NCBI RefSeq assembly: GCF_900110955.1
Contig: NZ_FOFR01000011.1
Location: 62,001 to 126,000 of the forward strand
Reading direction: 5' to 3'
Length of the DNA stretch: 64,000 nucleotides
Origin: Lentzea xinjiangensis
GTDB lineage: Bacteria > Actinomycetota > Actinomycetes > Mycobacteriales > Pseudonocardiaceae
Position numbers and translations under genes: made by a program. The notes beneath the pieces are model-generated. The model saw only the letters and a program-made list of their open reading frames with translations, was not told where the DNA came from and did not search any database. Of this stretch, positions 25,063-32,909 are shown piece after piece. How positions within the stretch are numbered: the first letter of the stretch is position 1; every line of letters begins with the position of its first letter.

Positions 25063-25764
25063 ATGCCTTCCGACCCTTCCGGCCTGGTGCCGGCCGTGCT
25101 GACGGACGAAGTGCTGATCACGTGGGGGACCGCGCTGGCCGCCCTCCTGGCGGTCGCGCCGCACGCCGTCTGGCGGGTCGCCCGCAACGTGATCACGATC
25201 GCCCACGAGGGCGGGCACGCCCTGGTCGCGGTGCTGACCGGGCGGCGGCTGTCGGGCATCAAGCTGCACTCCGACACCAGCGGGCTCACGGTCTCGCGGG
25301 GCAAGCCGCGTGGGCCGGGGATGGTGCTCACCGCGCTGGCCGGGTACGTGGCGCCGTCGCTGCTCGGGTTCGGTGCGGCCGTGCTCATCACCACCGAGCA
25401 GGTCCAGCTGATGCTGTGGATCAGCATCGCGTTCCTGGCCGCGATGCTGGTCATGATCCGCAACGTGTTCGGGGTGCTGTCGATCATCGTCACCGGTGGC
25501 GTCTTCTTCTTCGTGTCCTTCTACGCCTCCGTCGAGGTCCGCGACGCGGCCGCCTACGTCTTCGCCTGGTTCCTGTTGCTCGGCGGCATCCGGCCGGTGT
25601 GGGAGCTGCAGGTCAAGCGGTGGCGGCGGCAGGCGCCCCGGTCCGACGCCGACCAGCTGGCCTGGCTGACCGGCGTGCCGGCGCTGGCGTGGGTCGTGGT
25701 GTTCGGGGTGGTCAGCGTCGCCGCCGCGGCCGGGGGCGGGGCGCTGCTGCTGGGTCGGTGGTGA
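25063..25764 (+). CDS. M50-type membrane metalloprotease (Peptidase_M50B-like)
   Basis: About 233 aa. The zinc motif H-E-G-G-H sits in ITIAHEGGHALVAVLTGRR, at the end of a transmembrane helix, as in site-2-protease-like M50B proteins. At least five hydrophobic helices follow (GYVAPSLLGFGAAVL, LWISIAFLAAMLV, IIVTGGVFFFVSFYA, AWVVVFGVVSVAAAA). A second metal-ligand motif of the N-x-x-P-x-x-D type is not evident, so activity is uncertain. The ATG at 25063 is used because the upstream frame runs through a terminator hairpin. Confidence 0.75.
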   Translation: MPSDPSGLVPAVLTDEVLITWGTALAALLAVAPHAVWRVARNVITIAHEGGHALVAVLTGRRLSGIKLHSDTSGLTVSRGKPRGPGMVLTALAGYVAPSLLGFGAAVLITTEQVQLMLWISIAFLAAMLVMIRNVFGVLSIIVTGGVFFFVSFYASVEVRDAAAYVFAWFLLLGGIRPVWELQVKRWRRQAPRSDADQLAWLTGVPALAWVVVFGVVSVAAAAGGGALLLGRW

Positions 25765-25835
25765 GGCTCGGCTTCGCCTCCGGGTGGCGCTGGTGAAATA
25801 CTCGGGTGAACAAGCCGTGGTGAGAGGTGGGTTCT

Positions 25836-27569
25836 GTGCTGCGTGGGGATGTCGGGCTTGAACTGGGCCAGCGGGTCGCGCACGCGTTGCGCGCCGCCCT
25901 GGACGTGGACATCACCGCCGAGGAAGCGCTGATCCGACCGTCCAACCGCGACGGTGCCGACTACCAGTGCAACGTGGCGATGAGCCTCGCCAAGAAGGTC
26001 GGGAAGAACCCCCGCGAGGTCGCCGCGCTGATCGTCGAGCACCTCGACGCCGCGGACGCCGTCGAGGCACCCGAGATCGCCGGCCCCGGCTTCATCAACC
26101 TCAAGCTGCGGCGGGAGTGGATCGAGGCCCAGGCCGCCGCGCTGCTCGGCGACGAGCGGCTCGGGGTGCCGGTCACCGAGAAGCCCCGGCGGATCGCCAT
26201 CGACTACAGCAGCCCGAACGTGGCCAAGGAGATGCACGTCGGCCACCTGCGGTCGACGATCATCGGGGACGCGTTCTGCCGGCTGCTGGCCTTCGCGGGC
26301 CACGAGGTGATCCCGCACAACCACCTGGGGGACTGGGGCACGCCGTTCGGCATGCTCATCGAGCACCTCACCGACCTCGGGCACGGCGCCGACCACGGGA
26401 TCGGCGACCTCAACGCGTTCTACCAGCAGGCCCGGCAGAAGTTCGACAACGAGCCGGGCTTCGCCGACCGGGCCCGGCGGCGGGTCGTGCTGCTGCAGGG
26501 CGGTGACGAGGAGACGCTCGCCCTGTGGCGCGAGCTGGTGGCGGAGTCGCAGCGGCACTTCAACCAGGTGTACGAGCTGCTCGGGATCGGGCTGTCGGCC
26601 GAGGACAACTACGGGGAGAGCTTCTACAACCCCTACCTCGCGGACACGATCACCGAGCTGCAGCAGAAGGGCCTCATCGAGGTCAGCGACGGCGCGCTGT
26701 GCGTCTTCCCGCCGGGGTTCACCAACCGCGAGGGCGACCGGCTGCCGCTGATCGTCCGCAAGAGCGACGGCGGGTACGGCTACGCCACCACCGACTTCGC
26801 GACCGTGCGGTACTGGGTGCGCGACCGCGGGGTCGACGACCTGATCTACGTCGTGGGCACCCCGCAGGCCCAGCACTTCCAGATGATCTTCGCGACGGCC
26901 CGGCAGGCCGGGTGGCTCGACGACGCGCACACGGCCGTGCACACCGGGTTCGGCACGATCCTGGGCTCGGACGGCAAGACCATCCGCACCAGGGCCGGCG
27001 GCACCATCAAGCTCATCGACCTGCTCACCGAGGCCGTCGAGAACTCGTACAAGGTGATGCCGGAGACGTCCGAAGTGGAGGGTGCGGAGAAGGACGCGCT
27101 CGCCCGCACCATCGGGCTCGGGGCGGTGAAGTACGCGGACCTCTCGAACGACCGGGAGAAGGACTACGTCTTCACCTGGGAGAAGATGCTCGCGACCACG
27201 GGTGACACGTCGGTCTACATCCAGTACGCCAACGCCCGCATCCTCTCGATCGGGCGCAAGGTCGGGCGGGAGGCCCCCGCCGACGCTCCGCTGGTGTTGC
27301 GGGAACAGGCCGAGCGCGACCTCGCGCTGAAGCTGTTGCAGCTGCCCACGGCGGTCCAGGCGGCCATCGACGAGCTCGCGCCGCACAAGCTCACGACCTA
27401 CCTGTTCGAGACGGCCACGGCGTTCTCCACGTTCTACGGACACTGCCCGGTGGCCGCGGCGGAGAGCCGGGAACTGCAGGACTCCCGGCTGCACCTGCTC
27501 ACGCTGACCTCACGGGTGCTCACCCTGGGGCTGTCCCTGCTGGGTATTGGGGCACCTGAACGGCTGTAA
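25836..27569 (+). CDS. argS: arginyl-tRNA synthetase
   Basis: 577-aa class I synthetase charging tRNA-Arg. The N-terminal additional domain (YQCNVAMSLAKKVGKNPREV), the HIGH motif as HVGH in SSPNVAKEMHVGHLRST, and GSDGKTIRTRAGGTIKL in place of a canonical KMSKS are all as in E. coli-type ArgS, as is the DALR C-terminal domain. The overall pattern is closer to the E. coli form than to the form usually found next to lysA-hom-thrC in actinobacteria, so a second argS may exist elsewhere (inference). The GTG at 25836 has AGAGGTGG upstream. Confidence 0.93.
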   Translation: MLRGDVGLELGQRVAHALRAALDVDITAEEALIRPSNRDGADYQCNVAMSLAKKVGKNPREVAALIVEHLDAADAVEAPEIAGPGFINLKLRREWIEAQAAALLGDERLGVPVTEKPRRIAIDYSSPNVAKEMHVGHLRSTIIGDAFCRLLAFAGHEVIPHNHLGDWGTPFGMLIEHLTDLGHGADHGIGDLNAFYQQARQKFDNEPGFADRARRRVVLLQGGDEETLALWRELVAESQRHFNQVYELLGIGLSAEDNYGESFYNPYLADTITELQQKGLIEVSDGALCVFPPGFTNREGDRLPLIVRKSDGGYGYATTDFATVRYWVRDRGVDDLIYVVGTPQAQHFQMIFATARQAGWLDDAHTAVHTGFGTILGSDGKTIRTRAGGTIKLIDLLTEAVENSYKVMPETSEVEGAEKDALARTIGLGAVKYADLSNDREKDYVFTWEKMLATTGDTSVYIQYANARILSIGRKVGREAPADAPLVLREQAERDLALKLLQLPTAVQAAIDELAPHKLTTYLFETATAFSTFYGHCPVAAAESRELQDSRLHLLTLTSRVLTLGLSLLGIGAPERL

Positions 27570-27572
27570 CAG

Positions 27573-27599
27573 GTTTACCCCTGGTCAGACCACGGGTAC
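27573..27599 (+). promoter_or_regulatory. candidate SigF-type promoter of whiB3
   Basis: GTTT, 17 bp, GGGTAC, about 40 bp before the WhiB start. This resembles the SigF/SigB consensus (GTTT, 14-17 bp, GGGTA). A SigF homologue is encoded 400 bp away. Confidence 0.45.
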
Positions 27600-27640
27600 G
27601 CAGTGATCGCAACTCTTCCGCCCAGTCATAGGGAGTCGCG

Positions 27641-27940
27641 ATGACCTGCACCACCCGTCTGCCCAAACCGGTCACCGAGGTGTGGGACTGGCAGATGGCA
27701 GGGCTGTGCCGCGGCCAGAACAGCGCGGTGTTCTTCCACCCCGACAACGAGCGCGGCTACGCCAGGGCGGCTCGGGAGCAGAAGGCCAAGGCCATCTGCT
27801 CGCACTGCCCGGTGCTGGCGCAGTGCCGGGCCCACGCGCTGGAAGCCCAGGAGCCGTACGGCGTTTGGGGTGGAATGGGGGAGGACGAACGGCGCCAGAT
27901 CATCTCCGCGACCCGGCGCCGGGTCCGCGTGGCCTCCTGA
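27641..27940 (+). CDS. whiB3: WhiB-family regulator, WhiB3/WhiD type
   Basis: 99-aa iron-sulfur transcription factor. Four cluster cysteines (GLCRG, then ICSHCPVLAQC), the GVWGG turn and a basic C-terminus (RRQIISATRRRVRV). The EVWDWQMAGLCRG opening, FFHPDNERG and HALEAQEPYGVWGGM closely follow M. tuberculosis WhiB3, whose Streptomyces counterpart is WhiD. WhiB3 partners with the primary sigma factor and responds to redox state. The ATG has AGGGAG upstream. It is convergent with the SigF operon. Confidence 0.9.
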   Translation: MTCTTRLPKPVTEVWDWQMAGLCRGQNSAVFFHPDNERGYARAAREQKAKAICSHCPVLAQCRAHALEAQEPYGVWGGMGEDERRQIISATRRRVRVAS

Positions 27941-27951
27941 GAGAGCTTGAA

Positions 27952-27997
27952 GTCGTGAGTGGAAACCGGCGAGGTGACGACGGGAACCACTCACGAC
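27952..27997. terminator. bidirectional hairpin between whiB3 and sigF
   Basis: Perfect 11-bp arms (GTCGTGAGTGG / CCACTCACGAC) between convergent genes. Confidence 0.6.
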
Positions 27998-28000
27998 CGA

Positions 28001-28834
28001 TCACTCCTCCAGCACGTCTCGCAGTTGGCGCAACGTCTTCGCGAGCAGCCGCGAGACGTGCATCTGCGAGATCCCGACCTTCTGGGCGATCTGCGTCTGC
28101 GTCATGTTGCCGAAGAACCGCATGATCACGATCTTGCGCTCCCGCTCGGGGAGCTTCTGCAGCAACGGGTGCAGCGCTTCGCGCTGTTCGATCATCGCGA
28201 TCTCGGGGTCTTCCTCGCCGATGGTGCTGCCCAGCGAGATCGAGGAGTCCTCCGACATGAGCATGTCGTCCAGCGACGCGCTCTGGTAGGCGTTGCCGGC
28301 CGCGAGTCCTTCGTGGACCTCCTCCCTGGACAGTCCCAGGTGCTCGGCCAGCTCCGACGGCGTGGGCGCTCTGCCGAGCGACTGCGACAACCGCGAGGTC
28401 CCCGCGTTGATCGCCAGGTGCAGCTCCTTGAGCCGCCGGGGCATGCGGACCGACCAGCTCGAGTCGCGGAAGTACTTCCGGACCTCACCCATGATCGTCG
28501 GCACCGCGAACGACAGGAAGTCGCTGCCGCGTTCCGGGTCGAACCGGTCGACGGCGTTGATCAGGCCGACCGTCGCGACCTGCACGAGGTCCTCGTGCGG
28601 CTCGCCGCGGTGGCCGAACCGGCGGGCGATGTGCTGGGCGACCGGGAGGTGCTCGGTGACGAGCCGGTCCCGCAACGACTCCCGCGCCGGGCCGGGCGGC
28701 GTGGCCGCCAGCTCCGCGAACAGCGGCGCCAGGTGGTCGTAGTCACCGCCTGACCGCGTCGGTGCCGCGGTGGTCGTCTCCACCGCGTCAGCGGTTTCCG
28801 GCGGCGTCGCGGTCGCCTCTTCCGACCCGGTCAC
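28001..28834 (-). CDS. sigF: SigF/SigB-family RNA polymerase sigma factor
   Basis: 277-aa group 3 sigma factor (SigB/F/G family). Regions 2 (HIARRFGHRGEPHEDLVQVA, GLINAVDRFDPERG, FAVPTIMGEVRKYFRD), 3 and 4 (LPERERKIVIMRFFGNMTQT, IAQKVGISQMHVSRLLA) are complete. These factors run general stress or developmental regulons and are held by RsbW-type anti-sigma kinases. The GTG at 28834 overlaps the stop of the RsbW gene (GTGA), giving coupled translation. Confidence 0.92.
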   Translation of the reverse strand: MTGSEEATATPPETADAVETTTAAPTRSGGDYDHLAPLFAELAATPPGPARESLRDRLVTEHLPVAQHIARRFGHRGEPHEDLVQVATVGLINAVDRFDPERGSDFLSFAVPTIMGEVRKYFRDSSWSVRMPRRLKELHLAINAGTSRLSQSLGRAPTPSELAEHLGLSREEVHEGLAAGNAYQSASLDDMLMSEDSSISLGSTIGEEDPEIAMIEQREALHPLLQKLPERERKIVIMRFFGNMTQTQIAQKVGISQMHVSRLLAKTLRQLRDVLEE

Positions 28835-29229
28835 GCATCCACCGCCCCTGCCGTGGACTTCACGAGGCCGATGTGGACCACGGACCCTTCGGTCTCCTCG
28901 ACCCTGGTCTGCACCGAGTCGACGAGCGCGGTCAGCACGCGCCAGCCGAAGCTGCCCTCGTCCGGTCCCGTCGCGGCCTTCGCGGACACCTTGGCCGAGA
29001 CGTGCACGGCACCCCGGTCGTCCACCGCGAAGTGGCAGCTCAGCACGGCGTCGTGCGCCGCCAGCGTGATCAACGTCGAGCACGTCTCGTCCACGGCGAG
29101 CTTCAGGTCCTCGATCGAGTCGAGGTCGAAGTCCTGCCGCATCGCGATGTCCGCCGCGACCGCACGCACGATCGACAGCTGCGTGGGATCCGCGGCCATC
29201 CGCAGTTCGACCCCTGACAATTGCGTCAC
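28831..29229 (-). CDS. rsbW: RsbW-type anti-sigma factor (HATPase)
   Basis: 132-aa GHKL ATPase-fold protein of the RsbW/UsfX group, encoded directly upstream of sigF. VELRMAADPTQLSIVRAVAA and the N-box-like DLKLAVDETCSTLI are characteristic. The GTG at 29229 is favoured (GAGGTGG just upstream); a longer frame to ATG 29265 also exists. It should bind and inhibit the SigF product unless titrated by a STAS anti-anti-sigma protein. Confidence 0.88.
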   Translation of the reverse strand: MTQLSGVELRMAADPTQLSIVRAVAADIAMRQDFDLDSIEDLKLAVDETCSTLITLAAHDAVLSCHFAVDDRGAVHVSAKVSAKAATGPDEGSFGWRVLTALVDSVQTRVEETEGSVVHIGLVKSTAGAVDA

Positions 29230-29274
29230 ACCCACCTCGTAGTCCGTTCTGCTGAAGGCCGGCACATCTCTGCC

Positions 29275-29300
29275 GTACCCGAATTGATCTCATTTCACAC
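29275..29300 (-). promoter_or_regulatory. weak SigF-like promoter upstream of rsbW-sigF
   Basis: GTGT, 16 bp, GGGTAC read on the minus strand; the -10 box is canonical, the -35 has one deviation. Autoregulation by SigF is plausible. The placement favours the GTG at 29229 as start codon. Confidence 0.4.
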
Positions 29301-29369
29301 GTGTATTAGCACGTCACCCAGGGAAATCATGTGCCGCAGGCAAGAACGGGGACCACTGGGAGGAGCGCT

Positions 29370-30038
29370 GTGCTGGTGCACGAGGACTTCCTGGACCTCC
29401 GCTTCCCGGCTGACGCACACGAGGTGGGACCCTTGCGGGACCGGCTTCGCGAATGGCTGCAGGACAGCGGTTTCGGCGACGACGAGGCGAGTGATCTCGT
29501 CCTCGCCGTCAGCGAAGCGGTCAACAACTCCGTCGAGCACGCGTACCCCGGTCCCGCGCGCGGCACCGTCGAGGTGCGCGCCCACGCCGCTCCGGACGGC
29601 TCCGTCCAGGTCGACGTCACCGACCACGGGCGGTGGCGCGTGCCGCCTCCCGCGCTGACGATGCGTGGCCGTGGTCTCCTGCTCATGCGGGAGAGCGTGG
29701 ACGAGGTCGAGATCGACCGCAGCGCGAACGGCACGACCGTGCGCCTGCGCCGGGCGCGTTCTCCCGTGGTGCCCGCCGCCAGGGCGGCGCCCGAGTGCGA
29801 CGTGCGGGTCCACGAGACCTCCTCCGGCGTAGTAGCGGTCGTGCGCGGGAACGTGCCGGTGGAGGCCGGCCCGTCATTGCGCCGCACGCTCACCACGGCC
29901 GCACGGGGCGGCACCGTGCCGTTGACCGTCGACCTCACCCAGGTGGGTGCGGAGCAGGGCGGAGTGGACCAGGCCCTGTTCCAGGTCTCCGCGGCGCTCA
30001 GCGCGGCGGGGAACCGCCTCGCCGTCCGGGTGCGGTGA
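29370..30038 (+). CDS. HATPase-STAS fusion regulator (RsbW-like plus STAS-like)
   Basis: 222 aa. The first half is an RsbW-type GHKL ATPase domain (LVLAVSEAVNNSVEHAYPG as N-box, RGRGLLLMRESVD as G2-box). The second half (VRVHETSSGVVAVVRGNVP to the end) has STAS-like spacing but lacks a clear phosphorylatable serine motif. Such fusions modulate partner-switching circuits. The GTG at 29370 follows GGGAGGAG. It is divergent from rsbW-sigF and converges with a STAS gene 7 bp away. Confidence 0.8.
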   Translation: MLVHEDFLDLRFPADAHEVGPLRDRLREWLQDSGFGDDEASDLVLAVSEAVNNSVEHAYPGPARGTVEVRAHAAPDGSVQVDVTDHGRWRVPPPALTMRGRGLLLMRESVDEVEIDRSANGTTVRLRRARSPVVPAARAAPECDVRVHETSSGVVAVVRGNVPVEAGPSLRRTLTTAARGGTVPLTVDLTQVGAEQGGVDQALFQVSAALSAAGNRLAVRVR

Positions 30039-30045
30039 CCGCTCC

Positions 30046-30405
30046 TCAGCCGAGGGCCGCGTCCACCGAGTCGCTCACGCTCAGCACCTCGCCGAGGCCG
30101 GTTGCTTCCAACGGGCGGGTCACGGCCCGTGCGGTCGCCACGACCTTGAGCGCCGTGTTCGCCTGCTGCGCCAGTCGTGCGGCCTCCACGAGCACCGCCA
30201 GGCCGGCGGATCCGAGGAACGTCACGCCGGTCATGTCCACCACGAAGGTGCCGCCGTCGCCGAGGCCGTTGACCAGGGCGTCGCGCAGCGCGGGCGCGGA
30301 CACCATGTCGACCTCACCGGACACGGCGAGCACCGTGACACCGGGCGCCGGCTGCCGCACCGACAGCTCGATGGTCTGCTCCGCTCGCGGGTCCTGCACA
30401 GTCAC
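30046..30405 (-). CDS. STAS-domain anti-anti-sigma factor
   Basis: 119 aa. VTVLAVSGEVDMVSAPALRDAL and FVVDMTGVTFLGSAGLAVLV are the standard SpoIIAA/RsbV core, with the phosphorylatable serine in FLGSAGLAVL. In the unphosphorylated state it should bind an RsbW-type kinase and free SigF. The GTG at 30405 has AGGGAG upstream. A leader with two hairpins separates it from the ANTAR gene. Confidence 0.88.
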   Translation of the reverse strand: MTVQDPRAEQTIELSVRQPAPGVTVLAVSGEVDMVSAPALRDALVNGLGDGGTFVVDMTGVTFLGSAGLAVLVEAARLAQQANTALKVVATARAVTRPLEATGLGEVLSVSDSVDAALG

Positions 30406-30431
30406 CGATGTACTCCCTACTCGCACCACTG

Positions 30432-30507
30432 GGGAGCCGTCACTGCAACGGCTCCCGGCGCGGCTGCTGGCTCAACCGCTGCGGCCTCACCGTACGGGAG
30501 AGACCGC
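30432..30507 (-). other. two-hairpin leader between ANTAR and STAS genes
   Basis: On the minus strand, a hairpin with arms GCGG...CCGC and CTC/GAG (30507-30481) is followed about 24 nt later by a perfect 9-bp hairpin (GGGAGCCGT / ACGGCTCCC, 30456-30432) just before the STAS start. ANTAR proteins act on paired hairpins in leaders. The loops here are not the usual hexaloops and the linker is long, so this may instead be a terminator and leader structure. Confidence 0.35.
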
Positions 30508-30551
30508 TCGACAGGACAGGTCGTGCAGTCGGTACCCAGACAAAGGTTGGC

Positions 30552-31220
30552 TCAAACGTGCAAGCTGTCCCAGAGCCCGCGTGCCGCCTCCCCGGCGGCG
30601 GCCGGCGGCTCGACGATCTCCTCGGCGCCGTCCTCCAGCGTCTTGCCCACGGTCAGGACCAAGGCCGTCGCGATGTCGCGCAGCTTCACGTTGGTCTGCT
30701 GGCTCGCCCGCACGAGCACCTCGAACGCCTCGCCGGGAGCGCACGACCGCGCTGCCATGACCAGGCCCTTCGCCTGTTCGATGTAGCGGCGGTGCTGCAC
30801 CATGCGGACCATCTGGTCGGCCCGCAGCACCTCGCCCGCGCAGAACTCGACCACCGCGGCGGCCGTCGCGACGAGCGGTTCTACCTCCTCGATGGCCTTC
30901 AGGTCCTCGATGCCGGGCGGGTGTGACAGGTACACGGTCAGCACCACCGGCCCGCTGTCCCCCCAGCTCCCGGGCACCGCCACGACGGCCAGGCCACCGA
31001 TCCGCCCGGAGGTCTGCCGTTCGTCGCGGGAGGCGTCGACGAGCGGTCCCTCGCCGCTGTCGAGCTGTGCCTGGTCGAGGTCGACCGCGACACCGACGGC
31101 GCGCAACGGCGTGCCGTCCGGCCACACGCTGAGGCCCACTCCCTCGCAGCCCGGGAGCTGGGAGCGCAAGTGGTCCATCAGCCGGGAGAGGAGCTCGCCG
31201 CCGTATTTCACCTGGTGCAC
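30552..31220 (-). CDS. GAF-like / ANTAR-domain RNA-binding antitermination regulator
   Basis: 222 aa. An N-terminal sensor domain (VGLSVWPDG, VVAVPGSWGDSGPVVLTVYL) is followed by a C-terminal three-helix ANTAR domain (HRRYIEQAKGLVMAARSC, AFEVLVRASQQTNVKLRDIA). ANTAR proteins bind nascent RNA to prevent termination. The GTG at 31220 lacks a clear ribosome site. It lies upstream of, and on the same strand as, the STAS anti-anti-sigma gene, linking it to the stress-signalling cluster. Confidence 0.85.
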   Translation of the reverse strand: MHQVKYGGELLSRLMDHLRSQLPGCEGVGLSVWPDGTPLRAVGVAVDLDQAQLDSGEGPLVDASRDERQTSGRIGGLAVVAVPGSWGDSGPVVLTVYLSHPPGIEDLKAIEEVEPLVATAAAVVEFCAGEVLRADQMVRMVQHRRYIEQAKGLVMAARSCAPGEAFEVLVRASQQTNVKLRDIATALVLTVGKTLEDGAEEIVEPPAAAGEAARGLWDSLHV

Positions 31221-31473
31221 GTGTTGAGGTTAAGCCCAGCCGATGGTTCACCGACGCCGTGCGGTCGCCGCCGCGCGACGAACGGTTGCTCAGGCAATCA
31301 CATCGTCATCCGCCGCGCTTCGGGCCCGAACAGCTCGGCGCTCCATCCGGCCCAGTTAACGCTGAAGACCCGGAGAGGACACGTGTTCTGAACCACAGTC
31401 CGCCAGAATTCGTCCGCAGGGATAACGCCGGAGCCCCGGTGCGCGACATCCCTGGTGTCACGGAAGGACAGAG

Positions 31474-31677
31474 ATGACTACCGCCATGGAAGCCCAGCCG
31501 CAGCAGGCCGCAAAGCTGCCCACCACGCCCTGCAGCGTGGTGTGGAGCCGGGGTCACGCGTACGTGCTCGAGGGCTTCCGCGCTCGCTGGGTTGGCCGCG
31601 ACGACCGGGGTCGTCCGCACGCCCTCACCGGCGCCGAGATGCAGCGCCGCGGCTGGACGTTCACCCGCACCGCCTGA
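31474..31677 (+). CDS. conserved-looking small protein of unknown function
   Basis: 67 aa with GGAAGGACAGAG before the ATG at 31474. Contains CSVVWSRGHAYVLEGFRARW, then a charged stretch RDDRGRPHALTG. No signal peptide or membrane helix. Codon use fits a real gene. Not recognised as a known family. The 31221-31473 stretch before it has no gene. Confidence 0.55.
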   Translation: MTTAMEAQPQQAAKLPTTPCSVVWSRGHAYVLEGFRARWVGRDDRGRPHALTGAEMQRRGWTFTRTA

Positions 31678-31788
31678 CCTCCACCGGCACACCCCCGAAA
31701 CCTCCCCGCAACCCGCCGCCACCAGCCGCGCCGCGCGCCGTGACGCCATCCGGCAGCCCGTGCGCAGCCACTCGTTTAGAGTGCGGGT

Positions 31789-32370
31789 GTGCGTGATCCG
31801 GCTGGTCGCCTGCTGACGATCCCGAACCTGCTCAGCGTGCTGCGGCTGGCCGGGGTTCCGCTCTTCCTCTACCTGTTGCTCGGACCCCGCGCGGACGGCT
31901 GGGCGCTGCTCGTCCTCGTCTTCGCGGGGCTCTCCGACTGGCTGGACGGCAAGCTCGCCCGCTGGCTCAACCAGATGAGCCGCCTGGGCGCGCTGCTCGA
32001 CCCCGCCGCCGACCGCCTCTACGTGTTCTGCACGCTGCTGGCGTTCGTGGTCAGGGACATCGTGCCGCTCTGGGTCGCCCTCGTGCTCGTGGGGCGGGAG
32101 GTCGTCGTCGGCCTGTGCCTGCTGGTCCTGCGGCAACGGGGCTGGGGCACGTTCGAGGTCACGTACCTGGGCAAGGCCGCGACCTTCAACCTGCTCTACG
32201 CGTTCCCCCTGCTGCTGCTCGCGCAGGGCGACTCGGCGTGGGCCCAGCTCGCCCAGCCGTTCGCCTACGCGTTCACCGTCTGGGGCGCGGCGCTCTACCT
32301 GTGGTCGGCGCTGCTGTACGTCTACCAGTTCTTCCTGGCCCTGCGGGTCACGCCAGGCGAGGTCGCGTGA
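31789..32370 (+). CDS. CDP-alcohol phosphatidyltransferase (PgsA2-like)
   Basis: 193-aa integral-membrane enzyme joining a CDP-diacylglycerol to an alcohol. The family motif D-x2-D-G-x2-A-R-x8-G-x3-D-x3-D is complete in SDWLDGKLARWLNQMSRLGA, continuing LLDPAADR. Several helices follow. It stands before gcvH as PgsA2 (Rv1822) does in M. tuberculosis. The GTG at 31789 lies 6 bp after TAGAGT, so transcription is probably leaderless. The alcohol substrate is not known. Confidence 0.87.
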   Translation: MRDPAGRLLTIPNLLSVLRLAGVPLFLYLLLGPRADGWALLVLVFAGLSDWLDGKLARWLNQMSRLGALLDPAADRLYVFCTLLAFVVRDIVPLWVALVLVGREVVVGLCLLVLRQRGWGTFEVTYLGKAATFNLLYAFPLLLLAQGDSAWAQLAQPFAYAFTVWGAALYLWSALLYVYQFFLALRVTPGEVA

Positions 32371-32412
32371 AAAGATCACCCCACACAGGTTCGGCACGAG
32401 GAGCGCAGTCAG

Positions 32413-32796
32413 TTGATTCCCGAGGAGCTTCGCTACACCGAAGAGCACGAGTGGGTCGCCAGCACGGGCGAGAACACCGTGCGCGTCGGCATCACCGACT
32501 ACGCCCAGGAACAGCTCGGTGACGTCGTCTTCGTCCAGCTGCCCGAGGTCGGCCACACCGTCTCCGCCGGCGACACGTTCGGCGAGGTCGAGTCGACCAA
32601 GAGCGTCTCGGACCTCTACTCCCCGCTCGACGGTGAGGTCGTCGCCATCAACGACGCGTTGGTGCAGACCCCGGACTCCGTCAACAGCGACCCATACGGC
32701 GAGGGCTGGATGGTCGAGATCCGGCTGACCGACCCCGAAGCGCTGGAGGGCCTGCTGGACGCGGACGGGTACAAGGCGTTGGTGGAGAAGGAGTGA
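32413..32796 (+). CDS. gcvH: glycine cleavage system H protein
   Basis: 127-aa lipoyl carrier shuttling the methylamine intermediate between P, T and L proteins. The lipoylation lysine is in GEVESTKSVSD; EHEWV, GITDYAQEQLGDVVFVQLP and YGEGWMVEI are diagnostic. The TTG start at 32413 has GAGGAG upstream. It ends 113 bp before garA, the arrangement conserved in mycobacteria. gcvP lies 4 kb downstream. Confidence 0.95.
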   Translation: MIPEELRYTEEHEWVASTGENTVRVGITDYAQEQLGDVVFVQLPEVGHTVSAGDTFGEVESTKSVSDLYSPLDGEVVAINDALVQTPDSVNSDPYGEGWMVEIRLTDPEALEGLLDADGYKALVEKE

Positions 32797-32909
32797 CGTC
32801 GATCTTTCGCCGGATCTTCGGCCGGAAGGGGAGCCGCGCTGAAGGCGGTGACCCGAACGCGATAGGTTTTACCGGAAGTGACGGATCCAGCAGCAGGAGG
32901 AGAGCTCAG

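Noticed and set aside
32793-32909. N-terminal extension of GarA overlapping gcvH
   Set aside because: The GTG at 32910 has a strong ribosome site and gives the usual GarA length; the extension resembles no GarA.
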